NCBI RefSeq assembly: GCF_900102785.1
Contig: NZ_FNGC01000007.1
Coordinates: 186,123 to 250,122 of the forward strand
Direction of reading: 5' to 3'
From: Arthrobacter sp. ok362
GTDB lineage: Bacteria; Actinomycetota; Actinomycetes; Actinomycetales; Micrococcaceae
DNA length: 64,000 nucleotides
Position numbers and translations under genes: made by a program. Positions 17,305-26,360 of the stretch are shown here, piece after piece. A model generated the notes under the pieces. It was not told the origin of the DNA. It made no database searches and saw only the letters and a program-made list of their open reading frames with translations. Position 1 is the first letter of the stretch. Every line of letters begins with the position of its first letter.

Positions 17305-19296
17305 TCAGCTCCAATCCTTCATCACATCCCGGGTGTCCCGCGCTCTCCGTTCGCGTAGCCAAGGGATGAGACCACCTGCCAGGAGCATGTCCACCTGGCG
17401 ACTGGAGAGGCTGTGCCGCACAGGGTAGACCTCGCCTCGGGTCTCGTTCTGCACGAGGATTTCTTTGCCTGTCACGAGGGCGTCGTGTATCCCCGTCAGC
17501 AGGAGAACATCGCCTTGTTCGATCCGGTCGTGATCGGCGGCATTCGTGAACTCGAGTGCGAGGACGCCGAAATTTGCCAGGTTCTGCCAGTGGATCCGCG
17601 CGAACGAGACGGCCACGACTGCCCTCAGCCCGAGGAAGCGCGGGGTGATAGCTGCGTGTTCCCGGGAGGATCCCTGGCCGTAGTTGGTGCCGCCGACCAG
17701 GATGTGGCCTGTCGAGTCGCGGGTTCGTGCTGCGCGGGCCGGGTAGGTGGGGTCAACCTGGTCGAAGGTGAATTCGGCGAGCTTGGGGATATTGCTGCGG
17801 TAGGGCAGAACGCGCGCACCGGCTGGCAGAATCTCATCCGTCGAGACGTCATTCCCCACGACCAGGGCGACTGGTGCCTCGATGCGGTCGGCGAGGGGAC
17901 CGAATACCGGAAGCGAGGAGATGTTTTCGCCCTTGACCAGTGCTACTTTGCCGGCTTCCTCCGGCGCCAACGGCTTCTCCAGCATTGTCAGGTTCACGCT
18001 CGACACCTCGGGAAGTTCGATCTCGGGGTATTCCAAATCGAAGAGCTCTGTCAGGTCCCGCGGGTCGGTGATCGTTCCGGTGAGCGCGGCAGCCGCGGCC
18101 GTCTCCGGTGAGCACAGGTAGACCGAGTCTTCCTTCGTGCCCGAACGGCCGGGAAAGTTGCGGGGCATCGTGCGCAGGCTGTTGCTTCCGTTCGCGGGGG
18201 CCTGGCCCATCCCGATACAGCCCATGCATCCGGTCTGATGCAGCCGGGCTCCGGCGCTGATCAGATCAAACGTGGCGCCCATCTTGGTGAGATCCTGCAG
18301 GATCTCTCGGGAACTCGGATTCACGTCGAAAGACAGTCCGGGGTGGCACTGCCGCCCCTTCGTGATTGCAGCGACAATGGCGAAGTCGCGCAGGCCCGGG
18401 TTGGCTGAGGACCCGATCACGACCTGCGCCACCGCCCTGCCTGCCACCTCCTGCACCGGAACGACGTTGCCGGGCGAGCTGGGCAGCGCGATGAGCGGCT
18501 CGATCGTAGCGAGATCGATCTCGTCGGTCACGTCGTAGGTGGCATCGGAATCGGCGAGGAGTTCGGTGAAGTCGTCCTCGCGCTGTTCGGAGCGCAGGAA
18601 GGCCCGGACCTGGTCGTCGGCCGGGAAAACCGTGCTCGTCGCACCGAGTTCGGCGCCCATGTTGGCAATCACGTGCCGGTCCATCGCGCTCAAGGTGGCG
18701 AGGCCGGGACCGTGGTACTCGATGATCCGGTCCCTGCCGCCCTTCACGCCGTGCCGGCGCAGCATTTCGAGAATGATGTCCTTTGCGCTGGTCCACGGCG
18801 GCAGCTTGCCAGTAAGCCTCACGCCCCAGATCTCCGGCATCTTCAGGTAGAGCGGTTCGCCCGCGATTGCCAGGGCTACCTCGGTGCCGCCGACCCCGAT
18901 TGCCAACATCCCAAGTGAACCTGCGGCCGGGGTATGGCTGTCGGAGCCGACCATGGTTTTGCCCGGAATACCAAACCGCTGCATGTGAGTCGGATGGGAC
19001 ACTCCGTTTCCGGCCTTCGAGAACCACAGACCGAACCGGCGGCAGGCCGAGCGGAGAAAATCATGGTCCTCCGCGTTCCTGCTGTCGGCCTGCAACAGGT
19101 TGTGGTCTACGTACTGCACGGATACTTCAGTTTGTGCCTGGTCGAGCCCGAGGGCCTCCAGTTCAAGCATGACCAAGGTCCCGGTCGCGTCCTGGGTTAG
19201 CGTCTGATCGATATGCAAACCAATCTCACGCCCGGGAAGCATTTCTCCGGTGACCAGATGGGATGCGATGAGCTTTTGGGCCACGTTGTAGGCCAC
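17305..19296 (-). CDS. acn: Aconitate hydratase (short, about 660-residue type)
   Basis: A 663-residue aconitase-superfamily protein, shorter than the roughly 900-residue AcnA usual in actinobacteria. Recognisable segments are QYVDHNLLQ, THMQRFGIPGKTMVGSDSHTPAAGSLGMLAIGVGG, and the C-terminal swivel domain with GGTNYGQGSSREHAA. The two cluster cysteines of the CxxC site are present in GCMGCIGMG. The third ligand position, usually GSCTN, reads GSSANPGLRDF and lacks Cys, so either a nearby Cys (GRQCHPG) substitutes or this subfamily differs. GTG 19296 is chosen for AAGGAAG 9 bp upstream and the start VAYNVAQKLIASHLV. It is probably aconitase, but a related hydratase of methylcitrate or another substrate is possible. 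Confidence 0.85.
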   Translation of the reverse strand: MAYNVAQKLIASHLVTGEMLPGREIGLHIDQTLTQDATGTLVMLELEALGLDQAQTEVSVQYVDHNLLQADSRNAEDHDFLRSACRRFGLWFSKAGNGVSHPTHMQRFGIPGKTMVGSDSHTPAAGSLGMLAIGVGGTEVALAIAGEPLYLKMPEIWGVRLTGKLPPWTSAKDIILEMLRRHGVKGGRDRIIEYHGPGLATLSAMDRHVIANMGAELGATSTVFPADDQVRAFLRSEQREDDFTELLADSDATYDVTDEIDLATIEPLIALPSSPGNVVPVQEVAGRAVAQVVIGSSANPGLRDFAIVAAITKGRQCHPGLSFDVNPSSREILQDLTKMGATFDLISAGARLHQTGCMGCIGMGQAPANGSNSLRTMPRNFPGRSGTKEDSVYLCSPETAAAAALTGTITDPRDLTELFDLEYPEIELPEVSSVNLTMLEKPLAPEEAGKVALVKGENISSLPVFGPLADRIEAPVALVVGNDVSTDEILPAGARVLPYRSNIPKLAEFTFDQVDPTYPARAARTRDSTGHILVGGTNYGQGSSREHAAITPRFLGLRAVVAVSFARIHWQNLANFGVLALEFTNAADHDRIEQGDVLLLTGIHDALVTGKEILVQNETRGEVYPVRHSLSSRQVDMLLAGGLIPWLRERRARDTRDVMKDWS

Positions 19297-19416
19297 GGTG
19301 GGCTTCCTTACTCGATGGCGAGGCCGGACGCTTCCGTCGGCAATGAACCGGCCACCGGGCACTCCCCTTATCCCCAAAATAGCCCACTCCGGGCGCCGGG
19401 AACAGTGGAGGGCCTG

Positions 19417-20478
19417 TCATCGCAGCGCTGTCGGCCCCGGGACGCTCTTGGTGTTCCAAGAACTGAGGAAGGCCAGTGCCGCAGCCAATCCCGCACTCAG
19501 CACAACGGCTCCCAGCCACATCGACACAGGCCATTCAATCGATGACGCCAGGGCGATGCCGGCCAGTTGGCCCGTCCAGATAAGTGCCGCGAGTATCGCG
19601 GTGACCGCCGGCAACCGGCGCCTTAGCCACGGCCCCTCCCGTAGGGCGAGAAGCAGGTCAGCCACGATCGCGATTATCGTGGCCCCGGCCGCACCGGCCA
19701 CCGCTGGCGGGCGCAGCCCCGACATGGCCAGGGGCAACCACGCCACCACGGCGACCAGGATGGTGGCAATGCCGTAAGGCGGCCGTCGGGCTCCGGAGAA
19801 GGTGTAGAGGAAGGGGCCGATGATCAGCGCTGTCGTCACCAGATAGCTGGCCAGTCCGAGGGCCGGGGGCAGCTCCGCTTGGGTGTGCCCGGGACTCCCG
19901 ATTGGCGTCTGTAGATATGGGACGGCTGGCGGGGTCCGGACGAAGGCCGAGCAATAGATGAGGAAGAAGGCGCCCAGTCCGGTCATCAGGGCGAGAGACA
20001 GCACCGCAGGCGGCGTCCACTTGAAGGCCTGTGAGCCGCTGGCGTCCCGTGCACTACGGATGCCGGTGCCAAGGATGAGGAACAGGCTGAACCCCAGCAG
20101 CAAGTGTGTGGGGCTCACCAGCGCATCGAGGGAGACTTCGATGCCCAGGATCTCGTGCCAGGCCAGATCCAGAACGCCGGCGACGGCGAAGAGGGCGAGT
20201 CCGATGACGGTGCTTTGGTAGCCGGCCGGTATCGCCCGGGTCACCGGCCGCCCGGGCTGACGGTTCCTCCAGATCAGGCTTGCCGTCCACGCCGCAGTGG
20301 CCACGAGGCCCGAATAAAGTGCCGCGTGCCAGGGGGTAAAGAAGGTTTCCAGCCCGGGAAGGTGCAGGTGGGCCCAGCCGTCCAGGAAGACGGCCAGAAG
20401 GAGCCAGATGCCCAGCAGTTGCGTCACAAGATCGTTCCGCGCCCCTGCCCGGAGAGTCCGTGCTGCCGTGTCAACCAT
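19417..20478 (-). CDS. Polytopic membrane protein of unknown function
   Basis: A 353-residue integral membrane protein with about nine hydrophobic helices, for example LVTQLLGIWLLLAVFLDGWAH near the start, followed by HLHLPGLETFFTPWHAALY. His residues sit at membrane edges (DLAWHEILG, SPTHLLLG), a pattern seen in haem- or copper-binding membrane proteins; this is only a resemblance. ATG 20478 has GAGGAGAG 5-10 bp upstream. No family name can be given. It is encoded upstream of aconitase on the same strand, with 120 bp between. Confidence 0.75.
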   Translation of the reverse strand: MVDTAARTLRAGARNDLVTQLLGIWLLLAVFLDGWAHLHLPGLETFFTPWHAALYSGLVATAAWTASLIWRNRQPGRPVTRAIPAGYQSTVIGLALFAVAGVLDLAWHEILGIEVSLDALVSPTHLLLGFSLFLILGTGIRSARDASGSQAFKWTPPAVLSLALMTGLGAFFLIYCSAFVRTPPAVPYLQTPIGSPGHTQAELPPALGLASYLVTTALIIGPFLYTFSGARRPPYGIATILVAVVAWLPLAMSGLRPPAVAGAAGATIIAIVADLLLALREGPWLRRRLPAVTAILAALIWTGQLAGIALASSIEWPVSMWLGAVVLSAGLAAALAFLSSWNTKSVPGPTALR

Positions 20479-20881
20479 GGTCGCTCTCCTCGCACTCAAC
20501 GTGCCACCCCACGAGGGCCAGGGCGGCCCCTACCTGGCCCCGGCCGAATGGTTAAAGCTTGGACCTCCCGGTGTCCAACCGCCAGTGCCGGCCGACGCCG
20601 ATGCAGAAGCCTTCAGTAGCGCTACGGAGGATCGTGTCCGACCTGCTGCGATTCCGTCAGACCCATGCTTTCAGTTCGGTTTAGCTGATGCCGGATATCG
20701 CAATTTCGGCATGGGATTCGATAAAGGCCACGGTCCGCGGCATCAAAATTATCCCAATCCCGAGGTTCGAATCAGAAAATCTCGAGATTGGTCTGAGAGA
20801 CTGCGCGAGACCAAGCTGCCAAAGTCGGTGAGCCAGATGAATGGAGCCATTTGCTCGCAGGATTGAGAGGAGTTGATTGTG
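20479..20881. other. Intergenic region, lower GC in its right half
   Basis: No frame here looks coding. The right half (from about 20680) is clearly poorer in G/C than the rest of the window. It contains an imperfect inverted repeat at 20754-20791 and a GGTTCGAATC stretch at 20764-20773 that resembles the T-loop of a tRNA, but there is no acceptor stem or other tRNA part. The promoter of the small gene at 20882 must lie here. Confidence 0.5.
20754..20791. repeat. Inverted repeat, 11-base arms
   Basis: CCAATCCCGAG (20754-20764) is matched by CTCGAGATTGG (20781-20791) with one mismatch and a 16-base spacer. It could be an operator or a transcript hairpin upstream of the gene at 20882. Confidence 0.45.
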
Positions 20882-21109
20882 ATGGACAGGGAAAAATCGG
20901 GGGGCTCCGAGGACTCGAATGACGGGCCGCCTATACAGGCAACCTTGGTAATTCGAGTCTGGAAGGACACGGAAAGTACCGAACCTTTTCGGGCCAGAAT
21001 CATCGCGGGATCGTCGGAAGATGACGAACCCACGATTAGTTATGCTCGCGGCCGGGCGGAAGTAGTGGCAGCGGTGAATCGTTGGCTCTACAGCCTGCCA
21101 GATGTTTAG
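20882..21109 (+). CDS. Small hypothetical protein next to BTAD regulator
   Basis: A 75-residue protein with an AGGAG at 20868-20872; ATG 20882, GTG 20879 and TTG 20873 are all in frame, and ATG or GTG fits the spacing best. After a disordered acidic start (MDREKSGGSEDSNDG) comes IQATLVIRVWKDTESTEPFRARI, which looks like two beta strands, and a C-terminal helix AEVVAAVNRWLYSLP. No family is recognised. It converges with the BTAD regulator gene, and both have lower GC than the neighbourhood, so they may have arrived together. Confidence 0.7.
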   Translation: MDREKSGGSEDSNDGPPIQATLVIRVWKDTESTEPFRARIIAGSSEDDEPTISYARGRAEVVAAVNRWLYSLPDV

Positions 21110-21179
21110 GAACGTGCCCCAGTGAAAGGAACGATTTGCGTTCGGCTTCCGCCATTTCGCGCCCGTCCAGGCTCGGCTC

Positions 21180-21884
21180 TCACAAAGCGTCAGCGACGAG
21201 GCGCCGAATGGCCTCCGACGGCGCAAGGCCCATGTCCTCGTTCAGCTTGGCTCGATACTTTTCAAAGGCCCGAAGCGCGGCGGCATTGTTGCCCTGCTGC
21301 CTTTGAGCCTGAATGAGAAGTCCAACCGCACTTTCACAGAGCGGTTCAAGTTCGAGTGCCGCCTCAGATGCTTCCAAGGCAACCTCAAAGTCGGAGCGCA
21401 CCAGCGACTCACGAGCAAGGATGTGGAATGCGTGGAGCCGATCCTGCCGCAATCTGCTCTGTTCGAACAGCACCCAATCGTCATACCAGCCCGGGAGCAG
21501 CTCGGCATCGCGTAACAGGTTCAGGGACGAAGCAGCGTTCCCATTGAGCCCAGTTTGAGTTAGTTCTCGAATGCAGGACCGGACACGGTGCAAGTCGACG
21601 TCCACCACATCGCTGAGGGAAAGCACGGCGCCCCCGTTGACCAACAGGCCCGGGACCTGTCGTGAGACCAGGTGCATGCTCACTCGCAGACTCTCCATGG
21701 CCCGACTCTCGGAACTCTCCGGCCACAGGAGCCCGACCAGGTAGCTTCGAGGGCGGGGACCGTGGATAGCCAAGGCAGTTATGAGCCGCTGTTGACGCGC
21801 CGCAACATGCAAGATGCACGAGTCCCTGCAGAGTTTCCACGATTGGAACAGGCTCAGCTGAAAATGGCAAAAGTTGCTTCCCAA
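21180..21884 (-). CDS. BTAD-domain (AfsR/SARP-like) transcriptional regulator
   Basis: The C-terminal 150 residues form a bacterial transcriptional activator domain: DLHRVRSCIRELTQ, LPGWYDDWVLFEQSRLRQDRL, then TPR-like ALEASEAALELEPLCESAVGLLIQAQRQQGN and AALRAFEKYRAKLNEDMG. The N-terminal part (ARQQRLITALAIHGPRPRSY, LWPESSESRAMESLRVSMHL) matches the winged-helix half of SARP regulators. The frame extends to 22031, but the upstream residues look non-coding. TTG 21884 with GGGGGG upstream places the domain at the usual distance from the start, giving 234 residues; the start is uncertain. No biosynthetic cluster is adjacent, so the target is unknown. Confidence 0.75.
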   Translation of the reverse strand: MGSNFCHFQLSLFQSWKLCRDSCILHVAARQQRLITALAIHGPRPRSYLVGLLWPESSESRAMESLRVSMHLVSRQVPGLLVNGGAVLSLSDVVDVDLHRVRSCIRELTQTGLNGNAASSLNLLRDAELLPGWYDDWVLFEQSRLRQDRLHAFHILARESLVRSDFEVALEASEAALELEPLCESAVGLLIQAQRQQGNNAAALRAFEKYRAKLNEDMGLAPSEAIRRLVADAL

Positions 21885-22183
21885 TATGACCCCCCAAATC
21901 CAGCGCGACTGCGAGCTGGAAACACTTCTAGCCACGAGGATCCGCATTTCGGTTGGGGATGTCAATGGCCCGCCGTATGTGGCAGTTCTGTTAAGCGAAA
22001 TAGCGTGAGTTGGGGCACCCTGACAGCTCATATAAAACAGCGATCGCCACTAAACTTTCCTTAGAATCAGGGTCGAAAGTCCCTAGCGACGACGACTATC
22101 TAGAGACGATTTATGAATTGCCAGTAGCGTGGCCATCCGCCGACCGGAAGCTCGCTGACATGGCCGGCGGGTGATGCTCCCCC

Positions 22184-23056
22184 TTACCCTGCCCCGGGGA
22201 GGGACACCTCAACCAGACCATTCTCGATGCGTGTGCTGAATCGTGGCTGGCCCGCTGTCGCTGGGCCGCCCATGACTTCTCCGCTATGCAGCGAGAAGAC
22301 ACTCCCATGCCACGGACAGACAACGCAGGGCTCCCCCCGTTCTTCGAGCTTGCCTTCATGGAGGGGGCCGGACAGGTGGCTGCAGACATCTGACAAGACG
22401 TGGACTCTCTCGCCCCGGCGGAGGACGAGCAGCGGCATCCCAGCCACCATCTTCCGCTCCAGCTTGCCTTCTACGAGCTCGTCCAGCGGGGCCAGGGCGT
22501 GCCAACCCACAGGGAAGCGGTGCGGAACATCCTCGCTGTGGTTTACACCGGCGGCCAGACGATATGTGAGGTGGCCGCCAAGGAAACCGGCGGCCGCAAC
22601 CGTAGCAAATCCCAGATACCCCAGCAGCTTGCCTCGTTGCTGCCGCCCACGGGAGCGTTCCACCAGCGACGCGACATAGAGACCAGTGGCGGCGAGGTTC
22701 CCCGCGGCGTGGACCAGGCCCACGCGCTGTTGCTGCTCGTGAAGTTCCGACCAATCGGTGAAACCGGCGATGGCGGAAGGAACCGCGGTGACGGCCCCCA
22801 CGCCAATCAGTATGCCGGCCGCCCGGTCGCTTCCGGGTACAGCATCCAAAATGGCGGCCGATGTCCACGCCCCCATCGGTATCTGGACACCGAGAGGGTG
22901 AACCGGATGTCCTAAGGGCACCCCGTGGAGTACATCACGGAGCCACGGGAACCGGACGATCGAGTTCACGGTTCCCTTAACTCCCGCGACCAAAGGATCA
23001 AGCCAGAGACTGTCCTCCAGACGGGAAACGAGATTCAGCAGCGGCAATGGCTTCAT
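22184..23056 (-). CDS. Membrane-anchored Rieske [2Fe-2S] protein (DUF2231-Rieske fusion)
   Basis: A 290-residue protein with an N-terminal membrane domain of about four helices of the DUF2231 type (residues about 40-170, including HPVHPLGVQIPMGAWTSAAIL), fused to a Rieske ferredoxin-like domain. The cluster ligands are in CSHLSGPLHEG and CVVCPWHGSVF (Cys-x-His and Cys-x2-His). It should carry out electron transfer at the membrane, but no oxygenase partner is adjacent. It is divergent from transketolase. The domain pairing is known in actinobacteria, with no assigned partner that I can name. Confidence 0.85.
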   Translation of the reverse strand: MKPLPLLNLVSRLEDSLWLDPLVAGVKGTVNSIVRFPWLRDVLHGVPLGHPVHPLGVQIPMGAWTSAAILDAVPGSDRAAGILIGVGAVTAVPSAIAGFTDWSELHEQQQRVGLVHAAGNLAATGLYVASLVERSRGRQQRGKLLGYLGFATVAAAGFLGGHLTYRLAAGVNHSEDVPHRFPVGWHALAPLDELVEGKLERKMVAGMPLLVLRRGERVHVLSDVCSHLSGPLHEGKLEERGEPCVVCPWHGSVFSLHSGEVMGGPATAGQPRFSTRIENGLVEVSLPGAG

Positions 23057-23321
23057 GTGCTTCCTCCATCATCTGATTGTTCAGCTGAGCCTAATTTCTC
23101 GGCACTCATCTGCACAGCCCTGGGGACAAATTGCGTGCCAGCAACCGCCCGCCTCCCTGGACCGCGCGGACCATCAGGTGCCTCGAACGAGCCTGGCCAA
23201 GGCGGGGGCGCCGCAGCACAAGGTTGGTGCGGGAGGGATCTTCCGCGGGAGGCGGCGTCCGGGTATGACGGGTTGTAGGCGTCCCGGATACGAGGACCCT
23301 TAGGGGCGAAAGGTGATTGCG

Positions 23322-25217
23322 ATGACCGAAAATCAGGAACTGACCCTGGCACCAATGACCGCCGAACAGGCCGAGGTCATCGGGCGCCTGGCGGCACAAT
23401 TGCGGGTGGACTCCATCCGGTGCAGTACTCAGGCCGGATCCGGCCATCCCACGTCGTCGTTGTCGGCCGCGGATCTCATGGCGGTCCTCCTCGTCCGGCA
23501 CCTCCGCTATGACTGGAACGATCCGTCGCTGGCGACCAACGACCACCTGATTTTTTCCAAGGGTCATGCCTCCCCGCTCCTGTACTCCATGTACCGGGCG
23601 GTCGGCGTGGTCGAGGAGGACGAGCTGATCCACACCTACCGGCAGTTCGGCGGTCGGCTGCAAGGGCACCCCACACCGGTCCTGCCCTGGGTTGACGTGG
23701 CGACAGGCTCATTGGGCCAAGGCCTGCCGGACGGGGTCGGGGTGGCTCTGGCCGGACGGTACCTGGACCGGCTGCCTTACCGGACCTGGGTCCTGTGCGG
23801 GGACAGTGAACTGGCCGAAGGCTCCATCTGGGAGGCCCTGGACAAGGCCGCCTATTACAAGCTGGGCAACCTGATCGCCATCGTGGACGTCAACCGCCTG
23901 GGCCAGGACGGTCCCACCGAACTCCAATGGGACATGGACCGCTACGCGCGGCGCGTCGAGGCCTTCGGCGCCCATCCCCTCGTCATCGACGGCCATGACA
24001 TATCCGCGATCGAGGACGCGCTAACCCAGGCACAATCCGGGCCCGACCAGCCAACGGTCATTCTCGCCAAAACCATCAAGGGCAAAGGCGTGCCCGAGAT
24101 CGAAGACCAGAACGGCTGGCACGGCAAAGCGCTTCCCAAGGACATGGCCGAACGCGCTGTGGCAGCCCTCGGCGGTCCCGGCAACCTGCGGATCACCACG
24201 GCCCTCCCCCGACCGGGTACGCCTGCGATCGCTCCCAACCCGCGGGCAGCCATCAGCCTGCCTCACTGGGAGGTGGGTGAGGAGGTGGCAACCCGGGCCG
24301 CCTTTGGCGCCGCCGTGTCGGCGCTGGCCGCCCGCCCCGAAGTCGTCGTGCTGGATGGCGAGGTGGGAAACTCGACCCACGCCGGCGACTTCAAGGAAGC
24401 CGCCCCGGAACGGTACTTCGAAATGTTCATCGCTGAACAGCAGCTGATCGCGTCCGCGCTAGGGCTCTCGGTCCGCGGCTACATCGCGTTCGCCGCGAGT
24501 TTCGCCGCGTTCTTGATATCCCGGCCCTTCGACTTCATCCGGATGGCAGGAGTCTCCCAGACCAGCATCCGGCTCGTCGGCACACACGCCGGAGTCGAAA
24601 TCGGCCAAGACGGCCCATCGCAAATGGCCCTGGAGGACATCGCTGCCATGCGGGCCGTGTACACATCGAGAGTGCTTTACCCGGCAGATGCCCCCTCCAC
24701 CGCGCAACTCGTCCGGACCATGGCAGACACTGCCGGAATCTCCTACCTACGCGCCACCCGCGGCGCCTACCCGGTCATCTACGGGCCGGACGAAAAATTC
24801 CCGCTCGGCGGCTGCAAAGTCCATCACGCCGGCCCCAACGATGCCGTGACACTGATCGGTGCCGGGGTGACGCTGCACGAATGTCTCGCCGCGGCCGATC
24901 AACTCGCCGAAGACGGGATCAATGCCCGCGTCATCGACCTCTACTCCATCAAGCCCATCGACGCTGAGACCCTGCGCCGGTCCTGCCAGGCGACCGGGGG
25001 CCGGATCGTCGTCGCCGAAGACCACTACCCCGAAGGCGGCATCGGTGCAGCTGTCTTAGAAGCCCTCGCCGGCACAGACACCCCCGAACTGCACACCGCC
25101 TTACTCGCCGTGCAAGGACTGCCCACCTCCGGCAAGCCCCAGGAGCTGCTCGACGCCGCGGGCATCTCCGCCCGCCACATCACCACAGCCGCCCGCAGCC
25201 TCCTTGGCAGCGGGTAA
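23322..25217 (+). CDS. tkt: Transketolase (single chain, mammalian-like length)
   Basis: A 631-residue single-chain transketolase that moves two-carbon units between sugar phosphates with TPP. The thiamine motif reads GDSELAEGSIWEALDKAAYY...NLIAIVDVNRLGQ, the form seen in the shorter animal-type enzymes, not the 670-residue E. coli type. HPTSSLSAADLMA near residue 45 and FSKGHASPLLYSMY near 84 supply substrate and TPP contacts. The pyrimidine-binding half contains the FIAEQQLIASALGLSVRGYIAFAASFAAF core with its catalytic Glu. ATG 23322 has AAAGGTGA upstream. It stands alone, so it may be an additional rather than the main pentose-phosphate enzyme. Confidence 0.9.
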   Translation: MTENQELTLAPMTAEQAEVIGRLAAQLRVDSIRCSTQAGSGHPTSSLSAADLMAVLLVRHLRYDWNDPSLATNDHLIFSKGHASPLLYSMYRAVGVVEEDELIHTYRQFGGRLQGHPTPVLPWVDVATGSLGQGLPDGVGVALAGRYLDRLPYRTWVLCGDSELAEGSIWEALDKAAYYKLGNLIAIVDVNRLGQDGPTELQWDMDRYARRVEAFGAHPLVIDGHDISAIEDALTQAQSGPDQPTVILAKTIKGKGVPEIEDQNGWHGKALPKDMAERAVAALGGPGNLRITTALPRPGTPAIAPNPRAAISLPHWEVGEEVATRAAFGAAVSALAARPEVVVLDGEVGNSTHAGDFKEAAPERYFEMFIAEQQLIASALGLSVRGYIAFAASFAAFLISRPFDFIRMAGVSQTSIRLVGTHAGVEIGQDGPSQMALEDIAAMRAVYTSRVLYPADAPSTAQLVRTMADTAGISYLRATRGAYPVIYGPDEKFPLGGCKVHHAGPNDAVTLIGAGVTLHECLAAADQLAEDGINARVIDLYSIKPIDAETLRRSCQATGGRIVVAEDHYPEGGIGAAVLEALAGTDTPELHTALLAVQGLPTSGKPQELLDAAGISARHITTAARSLLGSG

Positions 25218-25616
25218 TTCCCCACTCCGATTACGTCGGGTGGAGGCGGGCGCGGACCGCCAGACCACCCTTCAGACATGAACGCCGCACCCACCGCGCC
25301 TCGCCTCGCCCTGTTCCCGTCGGCGACGCCGGGGGCTACAGCGGCACCCGACCTCTATATTAAGTAGTCTTACTATGCGTGTTGCCATCAGAGACGAGGA
25401 GGTTGGGGTGGCCGGACATTTGATGATGGAGCTTGCTGCGAGCAGGGAAGCTGCACGGACGGGCCTGCTTCGGATGGGCTCTGCGAAGCCGCATGGCTCC
25501 CTTGGCTCGGACCAAGGGCCGGACGTCCGACCGGAGGTACCGGAAGTATCCGTAACGGGTCGAGCCCTTGCCGTGTACGGCACTTGCGGCCGCCCTCAAC
25601 CTAAGGTGGGATAGCA
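25218..25616. other. Intergenic region before the HAD gene
   Basis: The 399-bp gap holds no gene I trust. A 79-codon frame (25375-25614) has a GAGGAGG-like site before an internal GTG but no recognisable protein pattern. An A/T-rich patch at 25355-25375 (CTATATTAAGTAGTCTTACTAT) is the most promoter-like sequence. CTTGG/CCAAG arms around 25500-25515 form a short hairpin. Confidence 0.4.
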
Positions 25617-26327
25617 GTGGCGTCAGGTTCAAAATCCGGAAAGAAGCGCGGCGTCCTTTTCGATGTCGATGGGACCTTGATCGACTCCAGCTATTTCCAC
25701 GCCCTTGCGTGGTGGCAGGCGTTCCGGCGGGAGGGGCTGGACATCCAGATCTCTGCCATCCACCGGTGTGTCGGCATGGGCGGCGACAAGCTCATCGAAC
25801 ACCTGGTTCCCGAGTGCACCGAGGACATGCAGGAAGACCTGAAATCCGCGCACGGCGCCGTGTTCTCCACGTTCTGGCCTTCCCTGCGGCCCTTCGACTC
25901 TGCCCGGGACCTCCTGACGGCGTGCTCCGACGCCGGGCTGGCCGTGGGCTTGGCATCATCAGCGCAGGAGCGCGACCTGGACGTCACCCGGCGCCTTCTG
26001 GACGCCGGCACGTCCATCGATGCGTGGACCAGCTCCAACGACGCCGACGAGAGCAAGCCCGCCCCTGACATTCTCCTTGCGTGCTTGGAAAAGCTTGAAC
26101 TCAGCCCGGCGGACGTCGTCTATGTTGGCGATGCCGTCTGGGATGTGAAGGCCGCTGCGGCAATCGGAGTTCCGGCCATTGCCCTGACCTGCGGCGGAAT
26201 CAGCGAAGCCGAACTGCGGGATGCAGGCGCCGCAGAGGTGTACGACAATCCGCGGCATCTTTTGGAGAACCTTGAGAGCAGCGCTATTGGAAGGCTGAGC
26301 GCCGGAGGCGGTAGGTCGGGTCGATGA
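25617..26327 (+). CDS. HAD-family phosphatase (beta-phosphoglucomutase-like)
   Basis: A 236-residue HAD hydrolase. All four motifs are visible: VLFDVDGTLIDSS with nucleophile Asp16, LASSAQERD (motif II Ser), SKPAPDI (motif III Lys) and YVGDAVWDVKAAAAIG (motif IV acids). The helical cap after motif I (FHALAWWQAFRREG) is that of subfamily I, phosphoglycolate phosphatase/beta-phosphoglucomutase type. It dephosphorylates a small phosphorylated metabolite; which one is not readable. The start is GTG 25617 with AAGGTGGG upstream. It follows transketolase at a distance, so a sugar-phosphate substrate is plausible but unproven. Confidence 0.85.
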   Translation: MASGSKSGKKRGVLFDVDGTLIDSSYFHALAWWQAFRREGLDIQISAIHRCVGMGGDKLIEHLVPECTEDMQEDLKSAHGAVFSTFWPSLRPFDSARDLLTACSDAGLAVGLASSAQERDLDVTRRLLDAGTSIDAWTSSNDADESKPAPDILLACLEKLELSPADVVYVGDAVWDVKAAAAIGVPAIALTCGGISEAELRDAGAAEVYDNPRHLLENLESSAIGRLSAGGGRSGR

Positions 26328-26360
26328 CGTCACCGGCGCCGAAGACACCGGCGAATTTAA

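Noticed and set aside
20764..20773. GGTTCGAATC, as in a tRNA T-arm
   Set aside because: The flanking bases do not form the T-stem and there is no acceptor stem, anticodon arm or CCA region, so it is not a tRNA gene; an attachment-site relic is possible but unsupported.
20408..20866. A 152-codon plus-strand frame between the membrane protein and the small gene
   Set aside because: It starts inside the membrane-protein gene on the other strand, has poor codon bias after the gap begins, and shows no ribosome site or family pattern.
25375..25614. A 79-codon plus-strand frame before the HAD gene
   Set aside because: A GAGGAGG-like site is present, but codon bias is weak and the product looks random; kept only as part of the intergenic description.
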